The translations under genes were made by a program, and so were the position numbers. The notes below the pieces were generated by a model, which saw nothing but the letters and a program-made list of their open reading frames with translations, did not search any database and was not told the origin of the DNA. A stretch of DNA of 64,000 nucleotides from Meandrina meandrites (lineage: Eukaryota; Cnidaria; Anthozoa; Scleractinia; Meandrinidae): assembly GCA_963693305.1 (NCBI GenBank), contig OY855908.1:5694501-5758500 (forward strand), read 5' to 3'. Position 1 is the first letter of the stretch. Every line of letters starts with the position of its first letter. Positions 1 to 11,958 of this stretch are shown piece by piece.

Positions 1-188
1 ACAATATAAAGGGAAAACAAATCGTCATATATATTAAACAAATGAATAAAACTATAAACTATGTATAATGCTATTGCTGTTTTAAAAACTCGTTAAGTAC
101 CTTTGTTTTTAGAGTTTTCCTAAAGTTTACAGGACCTTTGCAGAGGCTTATATCTTTTTCTTATAAATTCCATAAATTTACCGTCCTT

Positions 189-673
189 TATTATATGGCT
201 ACAATAGTACGCGCGCTCTGATTGGCTGATGAGCGGGCAAGATTTTCTTGTAATGACCGGGCATTATGAAAATTTTTCTTGCCTTAGTTTTTTATAACTT
301 TTTAAGGGTCAAACACTTGTAAACACAGGTCAGTTTGTTTTGTGAAAATTAAAGTGGTTAAATTTGCCCTAGATCTTGGCGTAATGAAGACAAAAATGGC
401 CTCATTGTCAAAGAAACCGTTTCTTCTGGTTTCGATCGCATGACCTCGAATGATCTCTTGCGCGCGCAAGCGGATTTTGAACTCGTTTCCTTTTTTTCAG
501 TGCTAAAAAGGCCATATAATAAATAACTTATTAACCTCGTCCGTTCGGTCATTACAGGGAAATCTCAGACCTCGGCCTTAATGTATTGACCTCGCTACCG
601 CTCGGTCAATACATCAAGGCCTCGGTCTGAGATTTCCCTGTGATGACCTCACTCTCGGTTAATAAGTGGTATA
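189..673. mobile_element. MITE-like insertion ending in a long palindrome
   Basis: An intron block with TTATTATATGGC at its left side, GCCATATAATAA near 513-524, and a near-perfect palindrome at 551-644 (arms of about 41 nt around a loop containing cgctaccg). The paralogous gene 2 intron near 33540-33600 runs through without it, so it inserted after the duplication or was lost there. A related block lies at 24148-24795. No transposase is visible. Confidence 0.55.
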
Positions 674-831
674 TAATGAAATGTACTTTCCTATGATGAC
701 GTCTTTGTTTAGTTCTGCACATTGCGTTGGTTAGAGCCCCACGAAAACGAAACAATGATACAAAAATTTAATCGAAAAAGGTTGCAAGCTGTTATCACTT
801 ATCTGTCTCATCACATTGTATATTTTTACAG

Positions 832-2944
832 AGACTTGTCTTCAAACGCTATTACATTTTTACCTGACAGAGTGTTTACCAACTTGATAAAGTTGGTCGA
901 TCTGTAAGTGAAACGAAGCACTTTTTATTGCAACCTTGCCTGCATGGGTTTAAGCTTAAGAAAAAAAATATTGTAATAATACAATATGAAAAGTTGTTAT
1001 TTTCTTAATTCTAAGTTCAATGATTGCTTTTTGCATTGTTACAGAGATTTGTCTTCAAACGCTATAACATTTCTTCCCGACAGAGTGATTGCTAATCTGA
1101 CAAATTTGGGCACGCTGTAAGTAAAGCGACCGAGGAACCTTTTACAACAAACTTATATGAAAAATGAAAATCACGAGGAACAAATCTTATATAATAATTC
1201 AAACTAGAAGGGTTTTAAGTTTTTATTATTCCACCTATCGTTTCATTTTATTGGTGATTTTTATCAATGTTACAACAACTGTTTGTTAGTGTGAACAACG
1301 TAGTTTCATATAATGGATTCCGCAACTGCGTAAGAACGAAAATAGGTTTAAGAAAATTACACAGCGTGGTAAGTATGCGGCCGCCATGTTTGTATACCTC
1401 TCGGTGGGGGACCAGTATGGCGGCCATGAAGATGTACATTTGACAACGGTAGAATCTACCTCCATATCATTGGCTTTCACTTTTAAGGTGTATAAATATT
1501 ACTTCTATATCATAATCACTTATGAAATTTGGAAACGTCTGTAAAATTATACCTTTCATATCACAAAAGTGAAAATACCACTTCTCATCAGACACGGAGA
1601 CCTTTGTAATCAACGCAACCCATTCGCTACTATCAATAGGGTTAGGCACTGAATTGATACCAAAAGAAGCAATAAATCGATATTGAAATTTACATAAAAG
1701 AAAGACTCTGAAATTATCTAAAATGTGTGAAAAGAATATCTTTGTAGGGTAAACTTTAAGATATTAGAATTTTGATGACGTTAGTTGGAAAATATCCACA
1801 GTCGCATAATATGTCTGTAATCTAGGTGTGTAATAATATTAAAAACCAAAAAAGAAACTGCACGGATTGCTCACGTGTGCCACTTATTTAGTATCTTTTT
1901 TTATGATAGAGATCTTTCTCACAACAAAATTCAGTATTTGCCAAAGAATTTCTTTTGTTGTTTGCGCCTTTTCTTTTTTCTGTAAGTATATTTTGTAATA
2001 TGAGGTAGGTAGTCTGCAGTCGAGCTTTTCTCGGATTTCGTAACATAAAGAGGCTAGGCATATTCCTGCAACTACCCTAGATGAGCCCCTAGTCCATCGC
2101 AAGGTAACCTCCAGCATTATTTTTGTTGGTATCCATTTACAAACCTGGATGGAGAGAGAACACAATCACGCAGTGATTACATCCTCGGCGACCCCCGGAG
2201 CAAAACGTTGTGGAGAGGGAACGGCGAAGACGGTGGAGAAGATGTCATCAAAGAAAAGCAAAGGGAAAATTATGAGAAGCACCCCTCCCCCCTCGCCCTC
2301 TCTGGGGAATGAGCCTTACCTGCTGTCTCCTGAATTGGCAGAAGAAACTTTTAATATATTCTGACAAACAGCGTGTAGTAAGTAGGCCCACAGTCCGTTT
2401 CGTGTGCCCTGTTAAGACACCCACACAAAGACGTGCTCGTTCGTCGTATTTATCATGGTTGTTCACCACGAGAAGGCTTATGACGTCATATAACTAGGGT
2501 AAATTCGCCATCTTATATTTCACTATTTTTTGAACGTCAATTACCCCAATGGCGCCAAATCAAGCCAAATGCAAATGGCAATAAAATATTCTAATCCTTT
2601 ATGCTTTAGAAAACTGGAATCACTGAACAAATATATCGGCTAAACACGCTTGTTAAAATGCTTTGGTAACGAGGGATCAAAAGATATAGCATCTACGAAA
2701 TTGCGAAATAAACCTCAAGTTAACATGGTATCCCCAACTCTTGTACATTTCAGGGTTAAATCACGAACTGCATTCGAGGAAAATCTCCCCATTATAAGAA
2801 TTATGCTTTGATCGTTTTCATTCGTTCTTGTTTTCGTTATGTTTGTAATTTGTAAACAATGTTTATTGACAGGTTTCTGCACAGCAACATGATAACTTTT
2901 ATATCAAACGAGACCTTTGCAAGGACCACCGAACTTATCTATCT
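832..2944 (+). CDS. Gene 1 LRR exon run (four 72-nt exons)
   Basis: Exons 832-903, 1045-1116, 1910-1981 and 2873-2944 each encode exactly one 24-residue leucine-rich repeat of the pattern DLSSNxITxLPxxxFxxLxxLxxL. The split Leu codon (CT|A or CT|G) restores the repeat at every junction. The exon at 1910 has a divergent Phe/Cys-rich repeat with a partner at 35336 in gene 2. The exon at 2873 (FLHSNMITFISNETF) pairs with 41121 in gene 2. LRR arrays usually form a curved binding surface; no ligand can be inferred. Confidence 0.85.
2045..2200 (-). repeat. SINE fragment in an intron
   Basis: Contains the block 'ctagtccatcgcaaggt...ccagcatta...ggtatccattta', which recurs near 35520, 41430 and 62290. 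The better copies end in a tRNA-like sequence on the minus strand. This copy lacks a recognisable tRNA part. An equivalent copy sits at the same intron position in gene 2, so it predates the duplication. Confidence 0.5.
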
Positions 2945-3180
2945 GTACGTATGGTGAAGAATGCGTGTCAGGACTCGTATTCTTCTGTTTATTCTGAGAA
3001 TCAAAGGCGGAGCCAGGAATTTTTTGAAAGAAGGCTTGCAAAATTTGTAGCCACTTGACATTTGCTAAGATAATTTGGCTGAGAGGTGCTGTGTTATTGC
3101 GTTTTTCATTATTTTTATAGAAGCAAACTCCATTTCCAACTAAAACTATGTTACATTCTTTGTTAACTACAAACTCGTAG

Positions 3181-5736
3181 ATTTCTGAATGGCAACCAAC
3201 TAGAGAATATTCCATATCGAGCCTTCTTTAATGTCAATCCAATGGCTAGCATGTGGTGGCCTCATATACTGTAAGTATTAAAGATCAGTTCACAACAGTC
3301 ATTTGGCTTATGTATGTATAATTCACCATGCTCATATGTAGGATCTAATGATCATATACCTTGGCTAACTACAGTTTTGAGGGGATAAATGAGCCCATCT
3401 TTTAACTTTCTTGCAAAATGTTCAGAAATGTCTTATCTTTATCGTATTACTGTTTCTTTCAGCCTACATATACAACCATCAAATGCGACATTTGAACAAT
3501 ACAAATGCTAATAAATATATAGTCAAAATGAATGACCGAGTGCTTAAACAGGCAGTATTTCGAGAGGTCTTCTAAGTTTTTGTGAACACCATGGTAGATT
3601 TATAAAGGTGCACTCACTGATTAACAAAATAACCGTTAAACGCAGAAATGTGCACAAACCATAATCAATGTTTTTTTTAGTAATTTTTCTCCAAGTTCTC
3701 CAAACTTGAAAAGGTTGGCCCGACGTTTTTCCGTGTGGTGACCGCTACAGTGCGTTTTAGGAGGATTAGGCAACCATTAGTGGGATTTCTTATTAATACC
3801 ACACCTTCTTAAGATGGGACAGGACACCAACAGTTTCAATGGCGTTTTTCCCAAAATCTGCCAGTGTGACCCTACCTCAAAATTTCAGAAATTAGAAACT
3901 GGCCCTGATTAAACATTCATGCAAAGTAAATTAAAAATCGGTAAGACGATGAAGTGAATCGAAAGTTCAAGTCTTTAACACGCAAAATCTCACAGCTCGG
4001 CGACTGGACTCTCTACACCTCGCCCTTTGCCTGTACAGGCCCGCAAATGATCCCCAAATTGGACCGCAAATGATCCCAGACCGGAAATGATTCCTGCATG
4101 TGATACCGCGGGCCGGGATCATTTACGGGCCTGTACAGGCCTGCTTTTCAAGAACAGTCCTTTAATTGTTTAAAGTCATGTGAAGTTTCCTTCATGTTTG
4201 TATAATTCTACTTCTTATATAGTTAGTAAACGATTCTATGTCGAATTCACTGAACTTAATTTCTTTATCATCCGCCATCTTTCAACTGGCGTTTGGCAAC
4301 GTTTAGCAGCCGCGCAATGGAGCGAAATGACGCCATCGATATCCTCACTAGTAAGGATATATTTTCGTATGAATTTTATCAGTGGTCCATTTTTTAGTAA
4401 AACACTCGCGTCTATACATAAAAAATAATATATGTTGCATCAAATAGTTATCAGATACCGTGTCCCGATGACTACGTTATTTTTCTTTTTTCGTTTTAGA
4501 ATGTTCTCGGACAATCCTATAACGACAATCAAGCCAGAGGCAATTAGATGGGGGAGTTATGAAGCAGGAATGCATGTGTAAGCTACAGTTTTTAAAAAGC
4601 TTTTACATTGAGGCTAAATTATATTGCAGTATAAACAGCACAAAGATAGGCATTTTCACTCACTTTACGCAGATGCATGCAAAAGCAAACGAAAAGCACA
4701 CACGCACAAGACGATTTGAACTGGTTTAGACATAGAAAGAGCATCTCGCACGTTCGAATTCCAAAAGTAAGGGAAGGCATGATTTTTGAAGTTTTCGTTA
4801 GATTTCAGAAGACCCTTAACAGTATTGTTAGCCTTGAAGTGAAACTTATGAAAGCAAAAGTTGGGTCAGAACGTAAACATTTTACTTTTATAACTATGGT
4901 CGAATGCTACTGCTGTGTTGAAGAATACCAAGCCAATGTATGCCCTCTCAAATTTTGACATTCAAAAGCCTCTGTCTTCTTTGTTATCTTTTTGGCAGAT
5001 ATCTGCTGCGGACGAAACTAAAGATATTGAGCCTGGATTCCTTCTTTGGCCACAGTTTTCATGATTCACGAATGTGACGTATTTTTCTATAATAGAAATG
5101 CTTAAAAGTACTGCAGCATAAAATAAATATAGTTGACACATTTTCTTAATAACAATACTATGTACTTATTGACCTAGTGGGAGGGCCGGACAGGAAAATA
5201 TTTGGCTCGAAGTCAGGACGTACAGTCCCGAGCGCAGCGAGGTCCGTGCGTCATAATCGAGAGCCAAATATTTTCTTGTCTTACCCAACCTAGCTAAGTC
5301 AATAAGCATTTCATCATATGACCACTGATTTTCTTTCTTTTTTTTTTTTCTCTTTCGTGGAGGCAGACGCGGCAGCCCGTTTCGCTTGTATTTAACCCGT
5401 TATTTTTTGGGGAAGCCAGTAACTGAAGTGCATTTGAACTGCGGTATTCAAACTGCTGTTGAAATTGTCGAAATTACAACCAAATCTTCAAGTACGTACA
5501 GCTTTTTCCGGCATTGGCGTACGGCCCTCATACGGAGCTTTTTTTCATATGGTTTCTAAGGAAATAGCGCGCGGGTCCGTACGGGTCATATGATAATATG
5601 ATTTACAGGAGGGAAGTTGCAATGGCTGCTGTAGATATTTTATTTTTAACATTCTTTTCAGGTTGATAAAAAACAGAACAATTGCAAAAGTGATGTATGT
5701 AACTGCCCCAGAAAGGGCGAATGTCGCAATACATCT
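3181..5736 (+). CDS. Gene 1 C-terminal LRR/cap exons
   Basis: Four exons longer than the 72-nt unit: 3181-3270 (90 nt, [18 protein letters not shown]), 4500-4577 (78 nt, [17 protein letters not shown]), 4999-5073 (75 nt) and 5662-5736 (75 nt). All are symmetric phase 2 and match gene 2 exons at 42109, 42748, 43595 and 43813. They keep LRR-like hydrophobic spacing but diverge from the 24-residue consensus, as expected of the last repeats and cap of an LRR domain. The donor after 5073 is GTGACG, a weak site shared with gene 2. Confidence 0.8.
4030..4141. repeat. Foldback MITE (palindrome)
   Basis: Inverted arms starting CCTGTACAGGCCCG...AAATGATC and ending GATCATTTACGGGCCTGTACAGG flank a short loop rich in 'gcaaatgatcc' subrepeats. 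It lies in a gene 1 intron and has no coding potential. Confidence 0.6.
5159..5309. repeat. Foldback element
   Basis: An imperfect palindrome: 'tacttattgacctag...gccaaatatt' style arms surround a GC-rich centre (gagcgcagcgagg). It sits in the intron between the exons ending at 5073 and starting at 5662. Similar hairpin designs occur at 551, 24684, 30902 and 44599. Confidence 0.5.
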
Positions 5737-6143
5737 GTAACTATATCATTCATTTCGAATTCTATTTTGTTTTTACAAATGGTCAGTGAGCTTCTGTCAC
5801 TCTCGCCTTAAATATAGCAAGTTAACTTGCGTGTCTTAACGAGCAATTAAAACATGTTCATTTCAAACCCGGGATATTTAAGCTTGATTCCTTGCTATTT
5901 TCATCGCGATCACAAAAAATATTAATAAGTAACCAATTAGGCCGTCTTCTGTGACTTATGTATGTTGATGCTCAATTAAAGACGGATCAAAATATACACG
6001 TTCATAAAGTTCAAAAAATGATCAAGACACCACAGGTGGCCCAAGGAGGCAAGCTCAGAATGTGAGCATACGTATCTAAGAAATATTCAATAGCAACAGG
6101 TAATAAAAGATTTTTACCTATGGGCAGTACGGCTGTTGTTAAG

Positions 6144-6435
6144 GATCATTTATTCATCAAGTTAAAACAAAGGAAATCAGAACCGTGACTGTGGTTTGTA
6201 TTGTGATCTTAATTAGCCTAGATTTTTACGATTTTATGACAACTTTTTCTCCGTAGCTTTAGTTTCCATTGAGAAAATATATCAAACAATCGAAAGAGTG
6301 TTTTATCACATTTCCAAACACTTCGATCGAAGTTCGTCAAAAATACTTCGCTACGCGTCGTATTTTCAACTCTCCTCTCGGTTTGGAAATGCTTTGAAAC
6401 ACGCTCTCTCGTGTTTGATATATTACGTAAAAGTG
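6144..6435 (+). mobile_element. MITE family A, copy 1
   Basis: One of four related elements (also 18636-18906, 26045-26335 and 55664-55917). The family shares 'cgtcaaaaatactccgctacgcgtcg' and ends in a palindromic 'gtttgatatattac' segment. This copy ends only about 20 nt before the acceptor of the GCC2 exon at 6454. Gene 2 has no copy at the matching intron position (45720-45849). Confidence 0.6.
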
Positions 6436-6453
6436 CAAATTATTATCTTGCAG

Positions 6454-7378
6454 AAATCCCATCGATTCCCTGGCAGAAGCTATTCACATTTTCGAGTTCG
6501 TTCAAAGCGCAGCCCTTATCTCTGCTCTCTTGGCGTCGGGCTTCAGATCGATACCTAACAATGAGCCATATCTTACTACCTTGTTACCATGCCCCCTGGG
6601 CACATTTTCCAATTCTTCCGACAAAGGAGCTGATGAATGCACAAAGTGTCCTCCAGGTATGCTTTAATTGTCTTTGCATCAAGGAAATCCAGGTTTTAAC
6701 CTCGTGGATATAATATAAGACACATTAGATTTCGTAAAAGCACTATTAAGCCCGTGGGCGCTTTACATCTTTTGAGAGAGGGGAGGTGAGTGGGGGTAGG
6801 CACATAGAGAGGGGAGCTCTTTAGAGATGGGAGTTTATTAAATCGTATATCATTTAGGTTGAAAGAAATAAAGTGGAGTTTTTGTAATGTTTTAGTGCTG
6901 TTCGATAACACAATTTTAAAAAATAGCAACAATGATAAGAAAATTTGGTATATGCATACCTTTCCCTTGAACATGAATGTTCGTAAGTTGCCATCTAGGG
7001 AAAGGGGAGGGGCTTAATAATGATGAGAGGTGCATGGGGAGGATGGGCGCTTATTAGAGGGGGGAGAGGGCTTAATAAAACTCTGACGGTAGCTTCATAT
7101 CACGTGGAAAGACGCTCTAGGCTAATGTCATGGTGCATCTACAGGTCACACAAGTTTATTTGCTACAGTAAACATGTCCTGATGATTAACAGTATTTTTT
7201 GGTATAGTGGAAAATTATATATAGATTCCGTAATGATTCCCTTCTGAATCAGGAGGATTTTACTCTGATGATCTCGGTTACGTGGCTAAAAGCTGCAAGA
7301 AATGTCCCAATGGATCTTTCGTTCCATTTGACAAAGCGCCAGGAACACAGAAGCAAGACTGCAAGTCTTGTCCTGAAG
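6454..7378 (+). CDS. Gene 1 GCC2/ephrin-receptor-like Cys-rich exons
   Basis: Exons 6454-6656 (203 nt) and 7253-7378 (126 nt) encode [23 protein letters not shown] and GGFYSDD...[18 protein letters not shown]...CKSCPEG. This is the Cys spacing of the Pfam GCC2_GCC3 / ephrin-receptor-like module. Exon phases are 2-1 and 1-1, identical to gene 2 (45850-46052, 46591-46716). The module links the LRR ectodomain to the membrane domain. Confidence 0.8.
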
Positions 7379-7519
7379 GTAACAGTAGAAATTTCCACGT
7401 GAGGGTTACGGAACTTTTGTTAAAGTAAATGCTTATTTTTCTCCTGTTAATTGCAATCCCTTTCCTTGTGACGTAAGATGGCGTGATTGCAGTGCAATTG
7501 GAACTTTAGGTGTTCCAAT

Positions 7520-7630
7520 GCCCGATCCCCCTGCAGGGAATCAAGGTAGTTGTATTTAGCGTTGCCAAGTCTTTGAAATATTTTGTTGAATACCACTCCC
7601 ATGATTCCCTGCAGGCGCAACTCATAGAGG
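7520..7630. repeat. Small inverted repeat unique to gene 1
   Basis: CTGCAGGGAATC near 7531 and GATTCCCTGCAG near 7602 form an inverted pair. The matching gene 2 intron (about 46790-46830) is shorter and lacks this stretch, so it is a small insertion specific to gene 1. Confidence 0.4.
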
Positions 7631-8301
7631 GAATTGGCTATGAAGCTCATGAACCGATATGAATTGTAAAGACGGTCTTTGGCGACACTCAATTAGATAA
7701 GAGCTTTATGAAAACTCATTTAAGCCGCCATATGTACCCAAATAAAGATTCTGCCGTATTATCACGAATGAAGTTAGTTTCTCACTCCATTTTACAGAGC
7801 CAGTGCGTTCACGTGAAATCAGTCTTCAAAGAAATATTCTGTAATCGTTAAGACGCTTATGAAGGAAAAGGAAGGAATAGAGGCTAACTGGATCTGAAAC
7901 AATAAAAAAAATGAAGTCGATCAAGACGTTTTTGGGCCAATGAATTGAGGGGCACCAAAATTACCTTTGTCAATAAAAAATTTCTCTGAACTATAATCTC
8001 TAATCAAATACGATTATACATTTTATCCAGAGGGAGGACCTTAGTGGGAGAATATTGACCTAGGTTTTGACGATACGGATCGAGCACATGGATTGTACAG
8101 GAACGACCAAGGACAATTTTGCCCTATAGAAGGGTCCTAAGAAAGCGTGATTTTAGACTGATTGACTGATTTACCCGCTACACTCCAAAACTTGTAATTA
8201 GGACCTAGCACTCTGCTTTAATTTTTGAATACTGGCTTTCTCAGATTTCTTAGTCGTGTATTAAATATACATAGTTCAGACTATTTTCAAATGTTTAACA
8301 G

Positions 8302-9849
8302 GAACGGAGACTGAGTTCTTCGCTGGACACCGTGCTTGTAAATGTTTGGAAGGATTTTACCGAACCCATATGTTTGAGAAATGTTACAAATGTGTGCGTG
8401 GACTGAAATGTAAAGATGATTACGTTTCTTTGAAATCTGGTTTTTGGTGGGAATGGCGGAGCGAGACACACAAACAACGTTACCGAGATTTCATCACGAA
8501 TCTCGGGACATCTTCACCAGCATTAGATTTTTATGGTGTACACTTCCAGTTTTCGATACCAACGCCTTACAAGTGTCAGAGAGAAGAGTCTTGCAAGGGC
8601 GGTTTAGATTCCTCATGCGACACTGGATACGAAGGCCCACTCTGTGCAGTGTGCAGTTCAGGATACTATAAACAGTTGCAAACATGCACACGATGTCCAT
8701 CAAAGAGTTGGCTGGTGGGACAGTTGTCGATCATTGCGGCCACTGTTGTAATAATCGTTGTTACTTTGGTGTGGATGAAGAAAAGACAAAATAAGAGGGG
8801 GGAACACCGCCCTCTGATAGGCATGTTTTTGTCCAAACTAAAAATCGTAATTGGCTTTTATCAGGTCACCCATGGATTACTGCACACATTCTCATATATA
8901 AAATGGCCAGAATCCTTGGAAGCTATCGGCAAATATTCAGAAATATTTCAGATGGATGTACTTCAGATAGCACCCATTAACTGTCTTTTCTCGCAATTTC
9001 ACGTCAATGCCTTTGGAAGTTTGCTTGCGATGATGTCAATAAATGCCGCTGCTATTTGCGTTTCTGTTATCGCCTACACAGTAAGCAAAGTAGTAATCTT
9101 ACGAAGTCAAAGCATGCAGTGTGATGAGAAGTCAAGAGAAACCTCACAGACAAAAACGATTGTGTTCAGGAATTTATTTTTTTTCTTATACGTTACCTAC
9201 CTGGGGACCTGTGCCAAGACAGCCAATGTTCTTCCACTTGCATGCCAGACGCTTTGCCGAGACAAAAAAGAAGAGTTTTGTTTCAGGTAGAAAATACCAT
9301 TATTGGCTTATCTTGGCATACATCTCTGCTGCCTATATCGTTGCCATGCCGACCTTTTCGTTCATTGCCCTTTGGAGACAAAGAAGAGTATTATTTTCTG
9401 CATCAGACTACAACAAATTACAGACTACATGTGCTGGAATGGAGATTTTCTCAGGATTGAGTTTTCTGTTTGAAAACTACAACCATCGTTCGTGGTATTG
9501 GGAATTAGTTGAAATGTCTCGTAAAGTTATCCTCACATCTGGTATGATTCTTGTGGGACAAGAGAGCAGGTCCTACATTGGCTTGGCCTGGGTCATCGCC
9601 GGGATGTATGGAATGACCTTTTCCTGGATCAAACCCATAAAAGACGTGACTGAAAACAGACTTATGGCAACATCCCTTGCCGTTACTGTGGTCAACTTGG
9701 GTATTGGTGCTGTGAGTAGAATTCCTACAGAGAACATACCAGCCTCCAGCGACGCGTACACTGACGCTGTCTTATTCAAAGTACTGATATTTGGAGCAAA
9801 TACGTCGGTGATTGGCTTACTTCTTGGTAAGATAAAAATGCTATACTAA
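8302..9849 (+). pseudogene. Gene 1 Cys-rich stem and multi-TM exon, disrupted
   Basis: Starts after acceptor 'aacag' (8301) in phase 1 and reads [20 protein letters not shown]. Next comes a Cys-rich stem with [18 protein letters not shown], then hydrophobic segments beginning [15 protein letters not shown]. The frame is open to TAG at 9288-9290. Aligned with gene 2, 35 nt are missing between 'gaagagttttgtttcag' and 'gtagaaaatac'. Downstream homology resumes in the +1 frame (YHYWLILAYISAAY... to GKIKMLY) and stops at 9847-9849, where gene 2 has AAA instead of TAA. Conservation on both sides of the lesion suggests recent inactivation. Confidence 0.85.
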
Positions 9850-10971
9850 TGATAATTTTACTATATTTTTTCAAAGCTTAGTGGTTGGTACATGAACGGT
9901 ATAAGAGTAATGGTTCATGTTGAACCTTATACAACTCTTGGATAAAAAGTCAACCTTGCTGGACCGCAAATTACGTAGGTAAACACCAAGAACAAAGGAC
10001 CTCACACCAGACAAGCTTGACTTTTTTTTGTGAATTACCAAATGGGTAACTTGCGGCCCAGCATGGCTGATTTTTCTACCATATAGCCGGATCGTGCAAA
10101 AGGCCTACTGAATATCAAACTTTTAAAGGAAGAATGCCACAATTCAAAGCTACGATACAAACGGTCGTAGTAAAGTGATGTGACCAGTGGTCATGTTTCG
10201 TGATGTTTTCTTCAAAAGCTCATTAATAATTCATAAAAAAATAGAAAAGAAACTAATGTTTAATAAGTGTATCTGATAAAGACACGGCTAAACTTTACGT
10301 CCAATTTTCTAGGCCAAAATAACTCCAAGTCTAAATTAGTGCAAGAATTAATTGATCTATATCAGAACATTTTGAAGCCGTTCAGTAAGTTCGCAGTTCG
10401 TGTTTTATTAAGTCTAAAACACTCGGCTGCATTACTTTACTCTCACGGTGCCTCTTTTCATCTATTGCAAGGACGGAGAAAGAGAGTTATTTGGGCATTA
10501 ATTTCTCTCACTAGCTCTTATAAAATATTGCTGGAGCATGGAGTAGGTATTACTGAATACTAGTAATGAGATGGTAGCCACCGTCGTAAGAAATATTTAC
10601 AGGGAGAATTATAAATATTTTGAACAATGTCGAGTAGAAACAAGCATTCCTTCCAATAAGGGAAGCAATTTTTCTTCACTCTTCGCAGCACAGAAGACTG
10701 GCATTATTGATGCATTTATGGGGTTGTGAGCTGACAGACTTGACTTAACCTGCGTATTATTTTTCCCTATTAATTTTGCACATGATACTGCACAAAGCTT
10801 ATCGCAGACTCCGGGGTAAACGATTTAAACAGCCGGGTGGAGTTAAACTATGGGATCGTCATTATGAGCGATTATAGTTCTGAAACAAGACAGATTGATC
10901 AAGTGCTGAAATTGATTTCTAACTTAAACAATAATAACAATAATCAGTGATTTCTCTAAATTCCATCTCAG
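9850..10971 (+). other. Spacer between receptor exon and companion ORF
   Basis: No coding region is supported. It aligns piecewise with the gene 2 spacer 49170-49920 plus 51038-51200, without the Tc1-like and LINE insertions found there. It contains 'aacaataataacaataatcag' near 10930, the apparent empty counterpart of the LINE insertion site in gene 2. Confidence 0.5.
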
Positions 10972-11077
10972 ATCTTCTCCAATAACATTGATGCGTTTCA
11001 AACATAATTATTAGCAACTTTTTATTATTTCAAGAACAAGTGTAAATTTTGCATGTAGAGTGTGAATATTTCAACAT

Positions 11078-11596
11078 ATGCATCGCGACACGAAACCCCG
11101 CCAAAGCGGCAAGACTCGGAAATGTAAAACGCCGAAAAAAACACGTATTAATAAAAAAGTGTACTTTGTGACACACCTATACCAGCTTATTATCGCCTTC
11201 TTGCTCATTTTAGTTCAGTACCTAGTGTTCCTATATTGCTTCTTCAAGGAATGGCGCAGAAATCCACATTGGTCCGTTTCATGTTGTCTGGGTTTGCTTC
11301 TGCCTCTTAACGATTTGCAGGGAGGGATACACTGTTTAATGGAAGCGAGCGTGCATAAAACGCAGCTGGAAACCGGACACATGGATAACCCCAACGAAGT
11401 TTTTGGTGGAGCTCTAAATGTCGCTCTTGAGGGAGATAAACAAGATGGTGTGAAGACATTCAAGAAAGAAGATGGAAACTACAAGGATAATGAAAACAGT
11501 GTCACAAGACGTCATCAGGGGACACAAACAGAGCTGTGCTCAGTTCCAAGCGGTCATTTCGTGCATGGTACACAATGCTGTGATCGAACCACATGA
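11078..11596 (+). CDS. Small single-pass membrane protein, copy 1
   Basis: A 172-residue ORF. A basic N-terminus (HRDTKPRQSGKTRKCKTPKK) precedes one hydrophobic segment at about residues 33-53 (LYQLIIAFLLILVQYLVFLY), then FKEW and a charged tail ending in a conserved RRHQGTQTEL block. An in-frame TGA lies five codons upstream, so this ATG is the natural start. A conserved 'ctctaaattccatctcag' at 10954-10971 could be the acceptor of a 5'-UTR exon. It follows the receptor exon on the same strand, as does its paralogue at 53792-54274, so the pair was duplicated together. Family not recognised; function unknown. TQT resembles a dynein light chain LC8-binding core, which is inference only. Confidence 0.65.
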   Translation: MHRDTKPRQSGKTRKCKTPKKTRINKKVYFVTHLYQLIIAFLLILVQYLVFLYCFFKEWRRNPHWSVSCCLGLLLPLNDLQGGIHCLMEASVHKTQLETGHMDNPNEVFGGALNVALEGDKQDGVKTFKKEDGNYKDNENSVTRRHQGTQTELCSVPSGHFVHGTQCCDRTT

Positions 11597-11958
11597 GACA
11601 TTTCTGTAAGTCCATTGTCTAACAACTCTCCAGTTCATTAACTTTAAATCTATTGTGATAGAATGTCTGAGGACACTTGCAATTACAGGAGACACGCTTC
11701 TATTATTCACGGAAACGGTTTTTACCCTGAAAGTGTGTTTTGTTGCAAAATTAGAAAAAAAATAAAAGTGACTTAAAGCTTAAAGAAAATACTGCAAACA
11801 TTTTTTTTTTGCATTTTTGAATTTCATTGAGAATGTTGAAATCTCGTACGCGTGAGAAATTTTAGATTCGTAAAAAGTATTTACGCCGGTTTCATTGCAA
11901 GTTACCTTTGCTTGGGTAAGTGAGTTCATACTTTTCCTACCGCGCATTTGCTTATACC

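Larger units (their letters stand above)
832..9849 (+). pseudogene. Gene 1: LRR / GCC2 / multi-TM receptor, 3' part, frameshifted
   Basis: The 3' portion of a receptor whose 5' exons lie left of the window. Visible exons: LRRs at 832-903, 1045-1116, 1910-1981 and 2873-2944 (72 nt each); long LRR/cap exons at 3181-3270, 4500-4577, 4999-5073 and 5662-5736; GCC2-like Cys-rich exons at 6454-6656 and 7253-7378; membrane exon from 8302. Every junction is GT-AG, with phase 2 introns in the LRR part and phase 1 around the Cys-rich exons, as in gene 2. By homology it is a cell-surface receptor-like protein. Relative to gene 2 it lacks 35 nt near 9287, so the frame stops at 9288-9290 after about four membrane segments. 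The remaining five segments are in another frame, which ends at TAA 9847-9849, 29 codons short of gene 2. A short membrane-anchored product is possible; a decaying gene is likelier. Confidence 0.8.
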
